64,000 nt of DNA from Ilyomonas sp965214235. Its GTDB lineage: Bacteria > Bacteroidota > Bacteroidia > Chitinophagales > Chitinophagaceae. Positions 51,740 through 59,478 of the stretch are shown here, piece after piece (position 1 is the stretch's first letter; every line of letters begins with the position of its first letter). The position numbers and the translations under genes are program-made. The DNA is taken from NCBI GenBank assembly GCA_965214235.1, contig CBDCBH010000002.1, positions 558,001-622,000 on the forward strand. Reading direction: 5' to 3'. The notes below the pieces were generated by a model, which searched no databases, was not told where the DNA came from, and saw nothing but the letters and a program-made list of their open reading frames with translations.

Positions 51740-53863
51740 TTATCTGTAAAAACCCATTGCCACGCCGCCATCCACATTCAAAGCGTTTCCGGTTGTTTTA
51801 TTCAGCAAACCGCTTACAAAAACAAAGCAGGCGTTTGCAATGTCTTCAGGCAAAATAACTTCATTCAGCAAAGTTCGCTTCGCGTAATAAGCCGGTAATT
51901 CTTCAACTGTAATGCCGTAAGCTTTCGCTCTGCCTTCTGCCCAGCCGCCAGCCCAGATGTTGGAATCGGAAATAACGGCATCGGGGTTCACCATATTCAC
52001 CCGAATTTTATCGCTACCCAATTCGGCTGCCATTAACCTTGAAAGGTGCGCCTGCGCTGCTTTTGCGGAGCCGTAACCTGCATTGTTAGCACCTGCTACA
52101 ACAGCATTTTTGGAAACAATATTAATAATGTCGCCACCCATGGTTTGTTTTTGCATCACTTTGATACCCGCTTTTGAAATAATGAACTGACCTTTCACTA
52201 AAATATCATATAACCTGTTCCACTCTTCCATCGTATGTTCTGCAATGGATTTAGAAATGCTGATGCCCGCATTATTCACTACAATATCTACACCGCCAAA
52301 ATGAAGACAAACAATTCGAAACGCTTGTTGGGCAGAGGCTTCATCGGTTACGTTTAGCACGGTAGAAGAAGCGGCATCTTTGCCAAAGTTTTTTATAAAT
52401 TCATCCGTTGCGGTTTGCAAACGTTCTTCATTAATGTCATTAATCATAACACAGGCTCCTTCCTGCGCAAACTTTTTAGCAATGGCTTTGCCAATGCCGC
52501 CTGCACTTCCGGTAATTAAAGCAATGCGTCCGCTTAACGGTTTTGGTTTTGGCATCCGCTGTAATTTTGCTTCTTCCAGCAACCAGTATTCAATATCAAA
52601 AGCCTCTTGACGGGGCAACGATGTATAGTTAGATATCGCTTCTGCGCCTCGCATTACATTAATTGCATTGATATAAAATTCGGCTGCAATGCGTGCGGTT
52701 TGCTTATCTTTTGCAAACGTAAACATGCCAATGCCGGGGTATAAAATCACCACGGGATTGGCGTCGCGCATAGCCGGGCTGTTATGGTGTTTGTATTGGT
52801 TGTAATAGCTGGCGTACATCTTCCGGTATGCTTCAAATTGCGGCTGTATTTTTTCTTTTATAGAAGAAATGTTATTCGCATCCTCGTCCGGCGCAAGATG
52901 TAAAAGTAAAGGAGAGATTTTGGTACGAAGAAAATGGTCGGGACAGCTGGTGCCCATTGGCACCAATCTTTCCAAATCATTTGAATTGATATATTCTAAA
53001 ACTCTTTCATCATCTGTAAAATGCCCTATCATTTTGGTTTCTGAAGAACAAAAACCACGAAGCACGGGAGCCAGCGCAGCAGCTTTTTGTAAGCGGTCTT
53101 CTTTGGATAAGAATTGTATTTTTTGTCCTCCGAAAACAGGTTTGTTTTTACTGCACTTTTCTTCTACATAACGGGCGCAAAGCTCAATAACATCAAGCGT
53201 GTTTATATAACTTTCATACGCCGTATCGCCCCAGGTAAACAAACCGTGGGAGCCGAGCATAATGCCGCGGATATGAGGGTTTTCATCAAGCGTTTGTTTC
53301 ATTTTCAAACCCAAATCAAAGCCGGGACGCTGCCAGTCAACCCAGCCAATTGTGCCGTTAAATAATTCTTCTGTTATACGTTTGCCATCTTTTGCTGCTG
53401 CAATAGCAATGGCTGCATCAGGATGCAAATGATCGATATGTTTAAAAGGAAGAAAGCCATGCAAGGGTGTGTCAATCGAAGGCGCTTTCGAGTGCAAATC
53501 AAACAAACAATAATTGAACAATTCCACCATTTCATCTTCATACTCAATACCGCGGTAAATAGCTTGCAGGTTGCGCAATTTATTTACATACAAAGCGGCA
53601 AGCCCGCTACGGGTAAGGGTTTGAAGGTCGCCGCCGCTTCCTTTTACCCACATCACTTCTACTTCATTTCCAGTAAGCGGGTCTTTTGCTATTGCCTTAC
53701 ACGAGGTGTTACCGCCACCATAATTCGTTAATCGCAAGTCGGCACCCAACAAGTTGGAGCGATAAATTAACAAGCTTACTTCATCGCCTTGTAAAGCCGC
53801 CGCTTTCTTTTCATCCCATAAATAACTTACGTGTTTGTATAGATGCGTTTTTGTAGTATTCAT
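51740..53863 (-). CDS. rhaD: Bifunctional rhamnulose-1-phosphate aldolase / short-chain dehydrogenase
   Basis: A 707-residue fused enzyme. Residues 1-420 are a class II aldolase domain: NYGGGNTSCK (about 39-48), the metal-binding DTPLHGFLPFKHIDH (about 132), and IMLGSHGLFTWGDTAYE (about 195). It splits rhamnulose-1-phosphate to dihydroxyacetone phosphate and L-lactaldehyde. Residues 430-707 form a short-chain dehydrogenase: ALITGSAGGIGKAIAKKFA (about 446) for NAD, NNAGIS, then the YGSAKAAQ catalytic Tyr-Lys, which probably converts lactaldehyde. Such fusions are typical of Bacteroidota rhamnose operons. It is the first gene of the operon and follows a TTGTATACAA palindrome. Confidence 0.93.
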   Translation of the reverse strand: MNTTKTHLYKHVSYLWDEKKAAALQGDEVSLLIYRSNLLGADLRLTNYGGGNTSCKAIAKDPLTGNEVEVMWVKGSGGDLQTLTRSGLAALYVNKLRNLQAIYRGIEYEDEMVELFNYCLFDLHSKAPSIDTPLHGFLPFKHIDHLHPDAAIAIAAAKDGKRITEELFNGTIGWVDWQRPGFDLGLKMKQTLDENPHIRGIMLGSHGLFTWGDTAYESYINTLDVIELCARYVEEKCSKNKPVFGGQKIQFLSKEDRLQKAAALAPVLRGFCSSETKMIGHFTDDERVLEYINSNDLERLVPMGTSCPDHFLRTKISPLLLHLAPDEDANNISSIKEKIQPQFEAYRKMYASYYNQYKHHNSPAMRDANPVVILYPGIGMFTFAKDKQTARIAAEFYINAINVMRGAEAISNYTSLPRQEAFDIEYWLLEEAKLQRMPKPKPLSGRIALITGSAGGIGKAIAKKFAQEGACVMINDINEERLQTATDEFIKNFGKDAASSTVLNVTDEASAQQAFRIVCLHFGGVDIVVNNAGISISKSIAEHTMEEWNRLYDILVKGQFIISKAGIKVMQKQTMGGDIINIVSKNAVVAGANNAGYGSAKAAQAHLSRLMAAELGSDKIRVNMVNPDAVISDSNIWAGGWAEGRAKAYGITVEELPAYYAKRTLLNEVILPEDIANACFVFVSGLLNKTTGNALNVDGGVAMGFYR

Positions 53864-54013
53864 ATTGTTGGATTGATCAATAACAGTAACAAAACGGTTG
53901 TGCAGAGAACCATTTTGTATACAATACTACAAAAAGAAAAAAAGTTAGGGAAACAACCTGTAATTTTTTATAATCATGGCAAAAAAGGCTAATGGATAAG
54001 TTTTATAAAGGTG
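53864..54013 (-). other. Promoter region of the rhamnose operon
   Basis: 150 bases between the aldolase start and the tRNA fragment. It holds the 10-bp palindrome TTGTATACAA. I found no clear TAnnTTTG box on the minus strand. Confidence 0.4.
53915..53924. promoter_or_regulatory. TTGTATACAA palindrome, candidate operator
   Basis: A perfect 10-bp palindrome 52 bases upstream of the first rhamnose gene. Such GTATAC-centred sites suit GntR-type repressors. No regulator gene is adjacent. Confidence 0.45.
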
Positions 54014-54058
54014 TGGAGAATAGCGGGTTCGAACCGCTGACCTCTTGCATGCCATGCA
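54014..54058 (-). tRNA. 3' fragment of tRNA-Ala(GGC), a probable attachment site
   Basis: The minus strand reads from the anticodon loop (ATGGCAT, anticodon GGC), through the 3' anticodon stem GCAAG, variable region, T stem-loop AGCGG-TTCGAAC-CCGCT and acceptor strand ATTCTCC plus discriminator A (54014). It matches tRNA-Ala(GGC) over this part. The 5' half is missing: beyond 54058 the sequence does not form the D arm or the other acceptor strand. A tRNA 3' end next to an integrase gene is the classic att half of an integrated element. The intact tRNA would be expected at the element's other end. Confidence 0.85.
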
Positions 54059-54073
54059 GTTATTCAGAAATAA

Positions 54074-54197
54074 TTAGTTTTAGTAAAGGATAATCATTAT
54101 CTTTAAAACTCAATAGCAGCAAGTCTTTTAGACTTGCATCATTATCAAATGAAACCATCTGAAATCATTCTTTAGTTTTAGTTAGGTTTTAGTAAAA
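54074..54197. promoter_or_regulatory. Repeat cluster between the att fragment and int
   Basis: TTTTAGTAAA occurs at 54078-54087 and 54187-54196. TTAGTTTTAG occurs at 54074-54083 and 54172-54181. CAAGTC (54120-54125) and GACTTG (54131-54136) form a 6-bp inverted repeat with a 5-base spacer. These are candidate arm-type sites for the integrase or excisionase. Confidence 0.5.
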
Positions 54198-54212
54198 TGA
54201 ATATGAGTTTTT

Positions 54213-55442
54213 ATGCCTGTGATGATTGAACCGCTTTTGTGGAAGTACGATACCTTAAAAAATGGTGAATATGCCGTTCAGATTCGCCTTACGAAATACA
54301 AGGACGTTAAGTATATAAGCACAGGATTTAGTTGTTTACTAAATGATTGGGATGAAAAGAACAATCTTCCTTTACCAGTGCATACAAAGTATAAAGAGAT
54401 AATCAAAAAAATAAACAAGCTGGTAGAGGATGCTTCTTTTGAAGTTAAGCTTGCAGAAAAGCATGACGAAATATTGACAATGGCAGAACTCAAAAGAAGA
54501 GTTACCAACAAGCACCAGAAAACAACACCGAAAAAAATTCTGGAGTTTTTTGATGAAATCATAGCTGAACTCTCGGCCGCCGGAAGAGACGGCTATGCTG
54601 ATGTTTTCTCTGCCTGTAAAGCAACAGTAGATAAGCTCTTATCCAGTAATGACAAACCATTTGTAGCCTTTACCGAAAAAGATTTTAAACAATATGAAGT
54701 GTTCATTCGCTCTCTGGAGACTGAGAGTACAAAAAGTGTGTATTTAAGAACCTTTTATCGCCTTTGGAATCTAGCCATAGAACGAAAACTTTGCCCTGAA
54801 AAACATCATCCTAAGTTTACAATCAAATATCAGGCATATAAAAGAATAAAAACGCGTAAACGTGCCATTCAAATTGATTACATTAAATTCATAGAACAAC
54901 TAAAATTCGATTATAGCTCTCGCCTTTTCCGTTCACAACAATATTGTTTGTTTACCTATTATAGCCGAGGCATCAATTTCTCAGATTTAGCTAAGCTTAA
55001 ACATGGTGTCAACGTAAAAAACGGACACGTCTATTACAAGCGGTCAAAAAATGGAAAAATCTACGATTTTGAACTCCATCCTAAATCAAAAAATATCATC
55101 GAGATATTTAAGCAATATCCGTTAGAAAGTGACGCTGATTATGTGTTTCCTATTTTAATGTCAATACATGATTCGTCAAAAAAAATCAATGTTCGAATTG
55201 ACAGCGCGTTAAAAGATTTTAATGAGGATCTTCAAATCTTTGAAAATGAGATAAAATGCCCTAAGCATATTACTTCTTATGTAATCAGACATTCATTTGC
55301 TACAAACCTGCGTGATAAAAATGTATCGGTTTCTATTATTAAAGAAGCATTAGGGCATGAAACAGAACTACAGACAACAACTTATCTTGAAGAAATTGAT
55401 GATTCTATTATTGCCAAAAGTATTGAAGACGCTTTAAAGTAA
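54213..55442 (+). CDS. int: Tyrosine-type site-specific integrase
   Basis: A 409-residue recombinase that should integrate and excise the element at the tRNA site. The N-terminal part (VQIRLTKYKDVKYISTGFSC) is an Arm-DNA-binding domain, then a SAM-like core-binding domain (about 105-200). The catalytic domain holds the first arginine near FTYYSRGINFSD, a lysine near YKRSKNGK, Arg359 and His360 in VIRHSFAT, His382 in LGHE, and the nucleophile Tyr391 in TTTYLEE. The HxxR histidine is replaced by Ser, as usual in Bacteroidetes integrases. It is the only plus-strand gene of the element and converges with the HTH gene on a 15-bp hairpin. Confidence 0.95.
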   Translation: MPVMIEPLLWKYDTLKNGEYAVQIRLTKYKDVKYISTGFSCLLNDWDEKNNLPLPVHTKYKEIIKKINKLVEDASFEVKLAEKHDEILTMAELKRRVTNKHQKTTPKKILEFFDEIIAELSAAGRDGYADVFSACKATVDKLLSSNDKPFVAFTEKDFKQYEVFIRSLETESTKSVYLRTFYRLWNLAIERKLCPEKHHPKFTIKYQAYKRIKTRKRAIQIDYIKFIEQLKFDYSSRLFRSQQYCLFTYYSRGINFSDLAKLKHGVNVKNGHVYYKRSKNGKIYDFELHPKSKNIIEIFKQYPLESDADYVFPILMSIHDSSKKINVRIDSALKDFNEDLQIFENEIKCPKHITSYVIRHSFATNLRDKNVSVSIIKEALGHETELQTTTYLEEIDDSIIAKSIEDALK

Positions 55443-55457
55443 TTAAAGCGTCTTCAA
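55423..55457. terminator. Perfect 15-bp hairpin between int and the HTH gene
   Basis: TTGAAGACGCTTTAA (55423-55437) and TTAAAGCGTCTTCAA (55443-55457) with a 5-base loop. The loop includes the int stop codon. A T-rich stretch (TTTATTTATTTT) follows 8 bases later. It should end int and, in the other direction, the tra-side transcript. Confidence 0.82.
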
Positions 55458-55466
55458 ATCAGTTGT

Positions 55467-55727
55467 TTATTTATTTTCTAACAATTTTTCAATCTCTTCA
55501 GCACTATAGTAATTTATGCCAACAATCTTTGTAGGATGCAATACATCATTAAGGCAAAGGTTTTGAAGCGTACCGGCTGATATATTTAAAAGTTTCCTGA
55601 CTTCCTGGCTCCTTAACCATTTCTTTTGGTCTTTCTTTTCTGTTTTTATTATTAAGCTTTTTAACTCGTCAACTAATTTAATTCTAAATTGTTCCAGATC
55701 ATCTTTTGTAATTATTTCTACTGCCAT
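55467..55727 (-). CDS. Excisionase-like helix-turn-helix protein
   Basis: An 86-residue small DNA-binding protein. Residues 1-35 are a coiled-coil-like helix (LEQFRIKLVDELKSLI). The C-terminal half, KKWLRSQEVRKLLNISAGTLQNLCLND, then GINYYSAEEIEKLL, is a MerR/HTH_17-type winged helix as in excisionases. In Bacteroidetes elements such proteins usually sit next to the integrase and help excision, or regulate transfer. It is convergent with int. The start ATG at 55727 follows a weak ribosome site. Confidence 0.8.
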   Translation of the reverse strand: MAVEIITKDDLEQFRIKLVDELKSLIIKTEKKDQKKWLRSQEVRKLLNISAGTLQNLCLNDVLHPTKIVGINYYSAEEIEKLLENK

Positions 55728-55749
55728 AACTCACATTTTTAACTCAGTT

Positions 55750-56046
55750 CTAAGTCTCTGATCTCTCATTAAAATATATCAAGCTTCCCAAAAAGTGATT
55801 GTAGGAAGGGATATACCTGATATAACCATACTCGTGAAGCTCCCACATATTCTTATTGTAAGTGCCCATGGTTGATATTTTGGCAGAAGGCATCAAGTCT
55901 TTGCTGAACACGCAGATTGGATTGTGCATTCCTCTTTCCTCTGCATATTGCAGAATGGCAACAAACAAGCTGATATGTGAAGGTCCGAGACGACCATCGC
56001 TGCGCACTTCCTGCAAAAAGCAATGCAATTCCCTTTCATATAACAT
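55750..56046 (-). CDS. Small conserved-looking protein of unknown function
   Basis: From the ATG at 56046 the protein is 98 residues and starts MLYERELHCFLQEVR. The open frame continues upstream for 40 more codons of Lys/Arg-rich sequence that overlaps the next gene in a different frame, so I use the internal start, preceded by GGGAGGG, a good ribosome site. Segments such as PSHISLFVAILQYAEERGMHNPICVF and WELHEYGYIRYIPSYNHFLGSLIYF look like a winged helix, of the sort found in replication-initiation or transcription accessory proteins on mobile elements. No family can be named. Confidence 0.7.
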   Translation of the reverse strand: MLYERELHCFLQEVRSDGRLGPSHISLFVAILQYAEERGMHNPICVFSKDLMPSAKISTMGTYNKNMWELHEYGYIRYIPSYNHFLGSLIYFNERSET

Positions 56047-56068
56047 CACTGTACCCTCCCATTGATCT

Positions 56069-56860
56069 TTACACTTTCTGTTTCCGGCTCTTTTTTTGAA
56101 CCGGCTTGTCTTCTTTTTGCTTAACACTTTTTTCCTTCTTCTCCGTCTGTTTTGCTGTTTGCACAACCTGATGTTCCTGTTTCTTTGTTTGTTCTTTTTG
56201 AAACATTTCAGTCAAAGAAGCTCTTTGACCCGTTTTGTTGTAAGCCGTGAGTGTCTTGTATTCGGGGTTGGCGGCAATAAATAATTTCTCTTCTTTACCA
56301 CCCATTTGAAAGGTTGCTGATTGAAGATTGCCCCTCTCTAATGACCGGATTAACTCCTTTTTGCTTTCTGCATTTTGCAAGTCTTTGATTGGATACTTTG
56401 CTAACGTTGCTTCCAAATCAAAGCCATACTTTTCATGAAACTGTTTGAACTCATAATCGCCCGTTTGTGTAACATTCTTAAAATCGAGCTGTTGCCATGC
56501 ATTGTATTTTTCTCCATTTTTGTTGGTAAGCGTTTTATGTATTGCTCGTCCAGCTAACAGATTGTAACCTTCTTTTAGTGTGATCGAACTTCCTTTTTGA
56601 AACATTTGCCTTGCTTTTATATCGAACTTGTTATCCATTAACTGCAGTTGATACCGGTTGAAGAAATACATGTCGGAATTGTTTCCTTTCTTAAAATGAA
56701 GGGTAGCAGTTATATTGTCCTTTCCAAAGGTTTTATTATGCATCAGTTGAAACTCTACGGCTCCCTGCGACATTCTATTGGCAAGTTCCTTATTCAACAC
56801 ATCCTCGAAACCAGTATTCTTCAACTGCTCTGTCAAATACTTATAATTTACTTCGTTCAT
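56069..56860 (-). CDS. DUF3945/DUF4099-like protein of conjugative elements
   Basis: A 263-residue soluble protein. The N-terminal half contains FHKKG-type blocks: ITATLHFKKGNNSDMYFFNRYQLQL, then FQKGSSITLKEGYNLLAGRAIHKTL and NGEKYNAWQQLDF. The latter pair is the pattern I associate with DUF3945-like repeats on Bacteroidetes conjugative transposons. The last 50 residues are Lys/Gln-rich and probably disordered. The function is unknown. It lies between traN and the small gene above, with a 22-base gap to that gene. Confidence 0.65.
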   Translation of the reverse strand: MNEVNYKYLTEQLKNTGFEDVLNKELANRMSQGAVEFQLMHNKTFGKDNITATLHFKKGNNSDMYFFNRYQLQLMDNKFDIKARQMFQKGSSITLKEGYNLLAGRAIHKTLTNKNGEKYNAWQQLDFKNVTQTGDYEFKQFHEKYGFDLEATLAKYPIKDLQNAESKKELIRSLERGNLQSATFQMGGKEEKLFIAANPEYKTLTAYNKTGQRASLTEMFQKEQTKKQEHQVVQTAKQTEKKEKSVKQKEDKPVQKKSRKQKV

Positions 56861-56893
56861 ACCATACGATTTAAATAGTTTATGAAAACGCTT

Positions 56894-57712
56894 TTATAAT
56901 AGCCTTGCTTTTTGAAGGTTATGATGAGTAAGGTGAAGAGTAAGAGAGCGGCTTCCTCCCTTTTCTCCCAGTTGGATTACCCATTCTTTTGTATTCGGAA
57001 CTGTAAAGGCTGCAAACGCAAATACACTTTTACACTCTTTCTCTTTTTCGACTTTTTCAAGCGGAGAGTGATAGAGCGGTATCAATTCTATTTCCTGGGT
57101 TGCCGTGCGTTTTGCCTTTTTCTTGTCTTGTAGAAAGAAGCGAACATAAGAAGGAGTAAATGGAATTAGTGATCCATTGGCGATGCCTATTTCCAAGTAA
57201 ACCTTGTCATCTCTTACAAAGATGTTCAGCAAACGCAGCTTAATTCCTTGTTCACGCACCTGTTTGTGCAGTGAATACTTTTTACCTTTGATGACATTGA
57301 CCGCATTGATAAAAGAAGCTTCCGACACCGGCTGATCTCTTACCATGGCTTTCTCGCTGCTATCGCCAACAAAAGAAAAATTAAGGGTAGTTGGAGCGTC
57401 ATTATAATCGACTTCAAACGAATAAAAATGTCCGTCAGCGGTTACAACGGTTACATTGGTTTCTTTGAAGTTGGGCTCCGCTGCTTTAATCTGCAGGATG
57501 TTTTCAACACCAGGTGCTTTCTGTACAAGCACCAAACTGCTTCCTCTATCTACACTTTTAATAGCAGATGGGAAGATTAGGTTGCTCGTTTTCACATAAC
57601 CGATTTCTATCCGGTAAGGTGCAATGCTTTTGGGTAAATACTGTGCAATCAACTTCGCTTGCCCATAGCAACAACAGATACCAGTCAGCATCATTACCAT
57701 TATTTGTTTCAT
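56894..57712 (-). CDS. traN: Conjugative transposon protein TraN (DUF4138)
   Basis: A 272-residue periplasmic or outer-membrane protein of the mating apparatus, proposed to be the VirB9-like part. The signal peptide is residues 1-22 (MVMMLTGICCCYGQAKLIAQ region). The body is beta-rich with YRIEIGYVKTSNLIFPSAIKSVDRGS, then NILQIKAAEPNFKETNVTVV and HFYSFEVDYND, which match the TraN start, and an end region KEWVIQLGEKGGSRSLTLHL. It follows traM by 27 bases. No traO, traP or traQ appear downstream, where CTnDOT-type elements carry them. Confidence 0.9.
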   Translation of the reverse strand: MKQIMVMMLTGICCCYGQAKLIAQYLPKSIAPYRIEIGYVKTSNLIFPSAIKSVDRGSSLVLVQKAPGVENILQIKAAEPNFKETNVTVVTADGHFYSFEVDYNDAPTTLNFSFVGDSSEKAMVRDQPVSEASFINAVNVIKGKKYSLHKQVREQGIKLRLLNIFVRDDKVYLEIGIANGSLIPFTPSYVRFFLQDKKKAKRTATQEIELIPLYHSPLEKVEKEKECKSVFAFAAFTVPNTKEWVIQLGEKGGSRSLTLHLTHHNLQKARLL

Positions 57713-57739
57713 TTTGTATAATTGTTTGGTGATAAAATT

Positions 57740-59020
57740 TTATTTTACATTCTCGTCTTTCAACAATACACGGTACCCCGCTTTGATTGTAACCTTTACT
57801 TGTTTCGCTTTTTTGTTGATGAGTGCTTTGGCAGCCGCAATGCTTGCATTTGCTGCTTGTGCACCAAGGGATGGATCAAAAGAAGAAATACCAAAGTTGC
57901 CAACAGCTTCACTACCCGTTTGTTTAGCCACATCCCGATTGATTGAACCAGGAATATAGATACCGGGCAAACCATCCATATCATACACAGATAAAGCCAC
58001 CGGCAACAAGTTGTTTGCATAATGAATGGAAGCAATCGAGATGTTCAGGCGTTCGCTTTGCAGAGAAGCCGTTCCATACAGAAATGTTCCTTGCGGCACA
58101 GCAATACCATTGACATAAACGTCATTCTTCAGAGCAAACTTTATCACGGAACCGCTAACTACGGTTTGTGTTTCTTCTATAACTGCCTCAATAATGTTTT
58201 GGTGTTTTTCACTTGAGCTATCGGTACTCAGGGAGTAAAACGCATTGTGTTTTATAAGCTCTGAAACCTTGTTGCGTTTATCTTGTTTGCTTTTGTTTGT
58301 TGCTTCCAATAATGATATGTCACCACCACTTTGTTCATTAACAACCGGAAATACCTGGTGCTTATTCTTTTCGGATTCCTGTTGCGTTCTCTCCTTTACC
58401 CGTTCGGGATGCTGGATGTCAAGAATCTTATCCATCATGCCATTCAACTGCTCCGTTTCGGGATCGGAAGAAGAATCGGGTCCATTAACCGCTTGCAGCA
58501 TTCGCTCCAATCGGTCAACATCTTTTGTTCCAAAAGAAGCTTGGCTTTGCTCACTTTGGCGATGATCGTTTGCTGGTGAATGATCAGTTCTTTTATTGTT
58601 TATTGCTGCGTTTAATTGAGCAAGCTTTTGAGTTACTTTGAATTCGTTTGAATCTTCATAGTCAGGCGGCAAAGGATTATAAACTCTTAGGCTTTTATTT
58701 TCGCCCGATAAATAAATGCTATCTTTTTTTTGCTGAAAGAGAGGATCATTTTTTACCACCGCTGAATGCAGTGCGGAGTCTTTATCCGCCTGTTCATAAA
58801 AGGAAAGCTTGTTCCAGCCTTTGTCTTCCTTCAACTTTGCTTTCGGTAGTTGCATATTCAACCCGCTTTGTGTGATATTTGCTTTTGCTTCACTTCCCCC
58901 CACCAAGCCTACCGACCAAAGCAAAAATGTGAGGAAAGGGAGAATGAGTGCCGGTAAAAGCAACAGGAATCTGCACCGCTTCATCTCATTGTCATTGCTG
59001 AAGCTGTCTAATCGTTTCAT
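57740..59020 (-). CDS. traM: Conjugative transposon protein TraM
   Basis: A 426-residue protein with one N-terminal transmembrane helix (FLLLLPALILPFLTFLLWSVGLVG, about 18-41) and a large periplasmic part. Residues 90-260 are polar, Gln/Glu/Lys-rich and probably disordered. The C-terminal 150 residues form the conserved domain (VVSGSVIKFALKNDVYVNGIAVPQGTFLYGTASLQSERLNISI), corresponding to VirB10/TraB. It probably links the inner and outer membrane layers of the transfer channel. Its stop and the traN start are 27 bases apart, and the upstream traL-position gene is 11 bases away. Confidence 0.9.
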   Translation of the reverse strand: MKRLDSFSNDNEMKRCRFLLLLPALILPFLTFLLWSVGLVGGSEAKANITQSGLNMQLPKAKLKEDKGWNKLSFYEQADKDSALHSAVVKNDPLFQQKKDSIYLSGENKSLRVYNPLPPDYEDSNEFKVTQKLAQLNAAINNKRTDHSPANDHRQSEQSQASFGTKDVDRLERMLQAVNGPDSSSDPETEQLNGMMDKILDIQHPERVKERTQQESEKNKHQVFPVVNEQSGGDISLLEATNKSKQDKRNKVSELIKHNAFYSLSTDSSSEKHQNIIEAVIEETQTVVSGSVIKFALKNDVYVNGIAVPQGTFLYGTASLQSERLNISIASIHYANNLLPVALSVYDMDGLPGIYIPGSINRDVAKQTGSEAVGNFGISSFDPSLGAQAANASIAAAKALINKKAKQVKVTIKAGYRVLLKDENVK

Positions 59021-59031
59021 GGTTTACTGTT

Positions 59032-59463
59032 TTATTCTTTAATTAATCGTTCGATAATAATGATGCTGTCAATTAAATGCGGTCTCTGTTGTGTAAGGCT
59101 ATCATAAACAGGCTCATCGTTTAGATGAATGCTATCGAGATAGTGATGAAAATGCCGGATGCGTTTAAGTACAAGAGCATCAGCCGATGGCCGGTAAGTA
59201 TGTGTAGGTGCGGGTGCTCTTATAGCAGGGAACTGGAGCCGGCTTCTATGTTTGTATGAATAAACAAGCCGGCACGTAAGAGCGAGCGCAATGGTCATAA
59301 ATATAACTATCAGTGTTCTCGCTAATGTCTGTTCCGGTATCTTTTTAGCTTTCTTTGATAAGTAGTCCGCCCACTTTTGTAGCCCCACATCACAAGCCTT
59401 TTTTACACTTTCAAATGGTATCGTTCTATTTTGTCCATCTCGTTTCTTGCCTAACCGTAACAT
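59032..59463 (-). CDS. Small membrane protein in the traL position
   Basis: A 143-residue protein. A basic N-terminus (LGKKRDGQNRTIPFESVKKACDVGLQKWADYLSKKAKK) is followed by one membrane helix (LARTLIVIFMTIALALTCRLVY, about 48-69), then a polar periplasmic segment of about 70 residues. In CTnDOT-type operons the gene between traK and traM is traL. The topology fits, but the sequence is longer and I see no clear family block, so I leave it unnamed. The spacing (11 bases to traM, 15 from traK) shows co-transcription. Confidence 0.7.
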   Translation of the reverse strand: MLRLGKKRDGQNRTIPFESVKKACDVGLQKWADYLSKKAKKIPEQTLARTLIVIFMTIALALTCRLVYSYKHRSRLQFPAIRAPAPTHTYRPSADALVLKRIRHFHHYLDSIHLNDEPVYDSLTQQRPHLIDSIIIIERLIKE

Positions 59464-59478
59464 AACAACTCTCCTTTT

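Noticed and set aside
54014..54090. A complete tRNA-Ala gene
   Set aside because: Only the anticodon loop, variable, T-arm and 3' acceptor parts are present. The sequence beyond 54058 does not form a D arm or the matching 5' acceptor strand.
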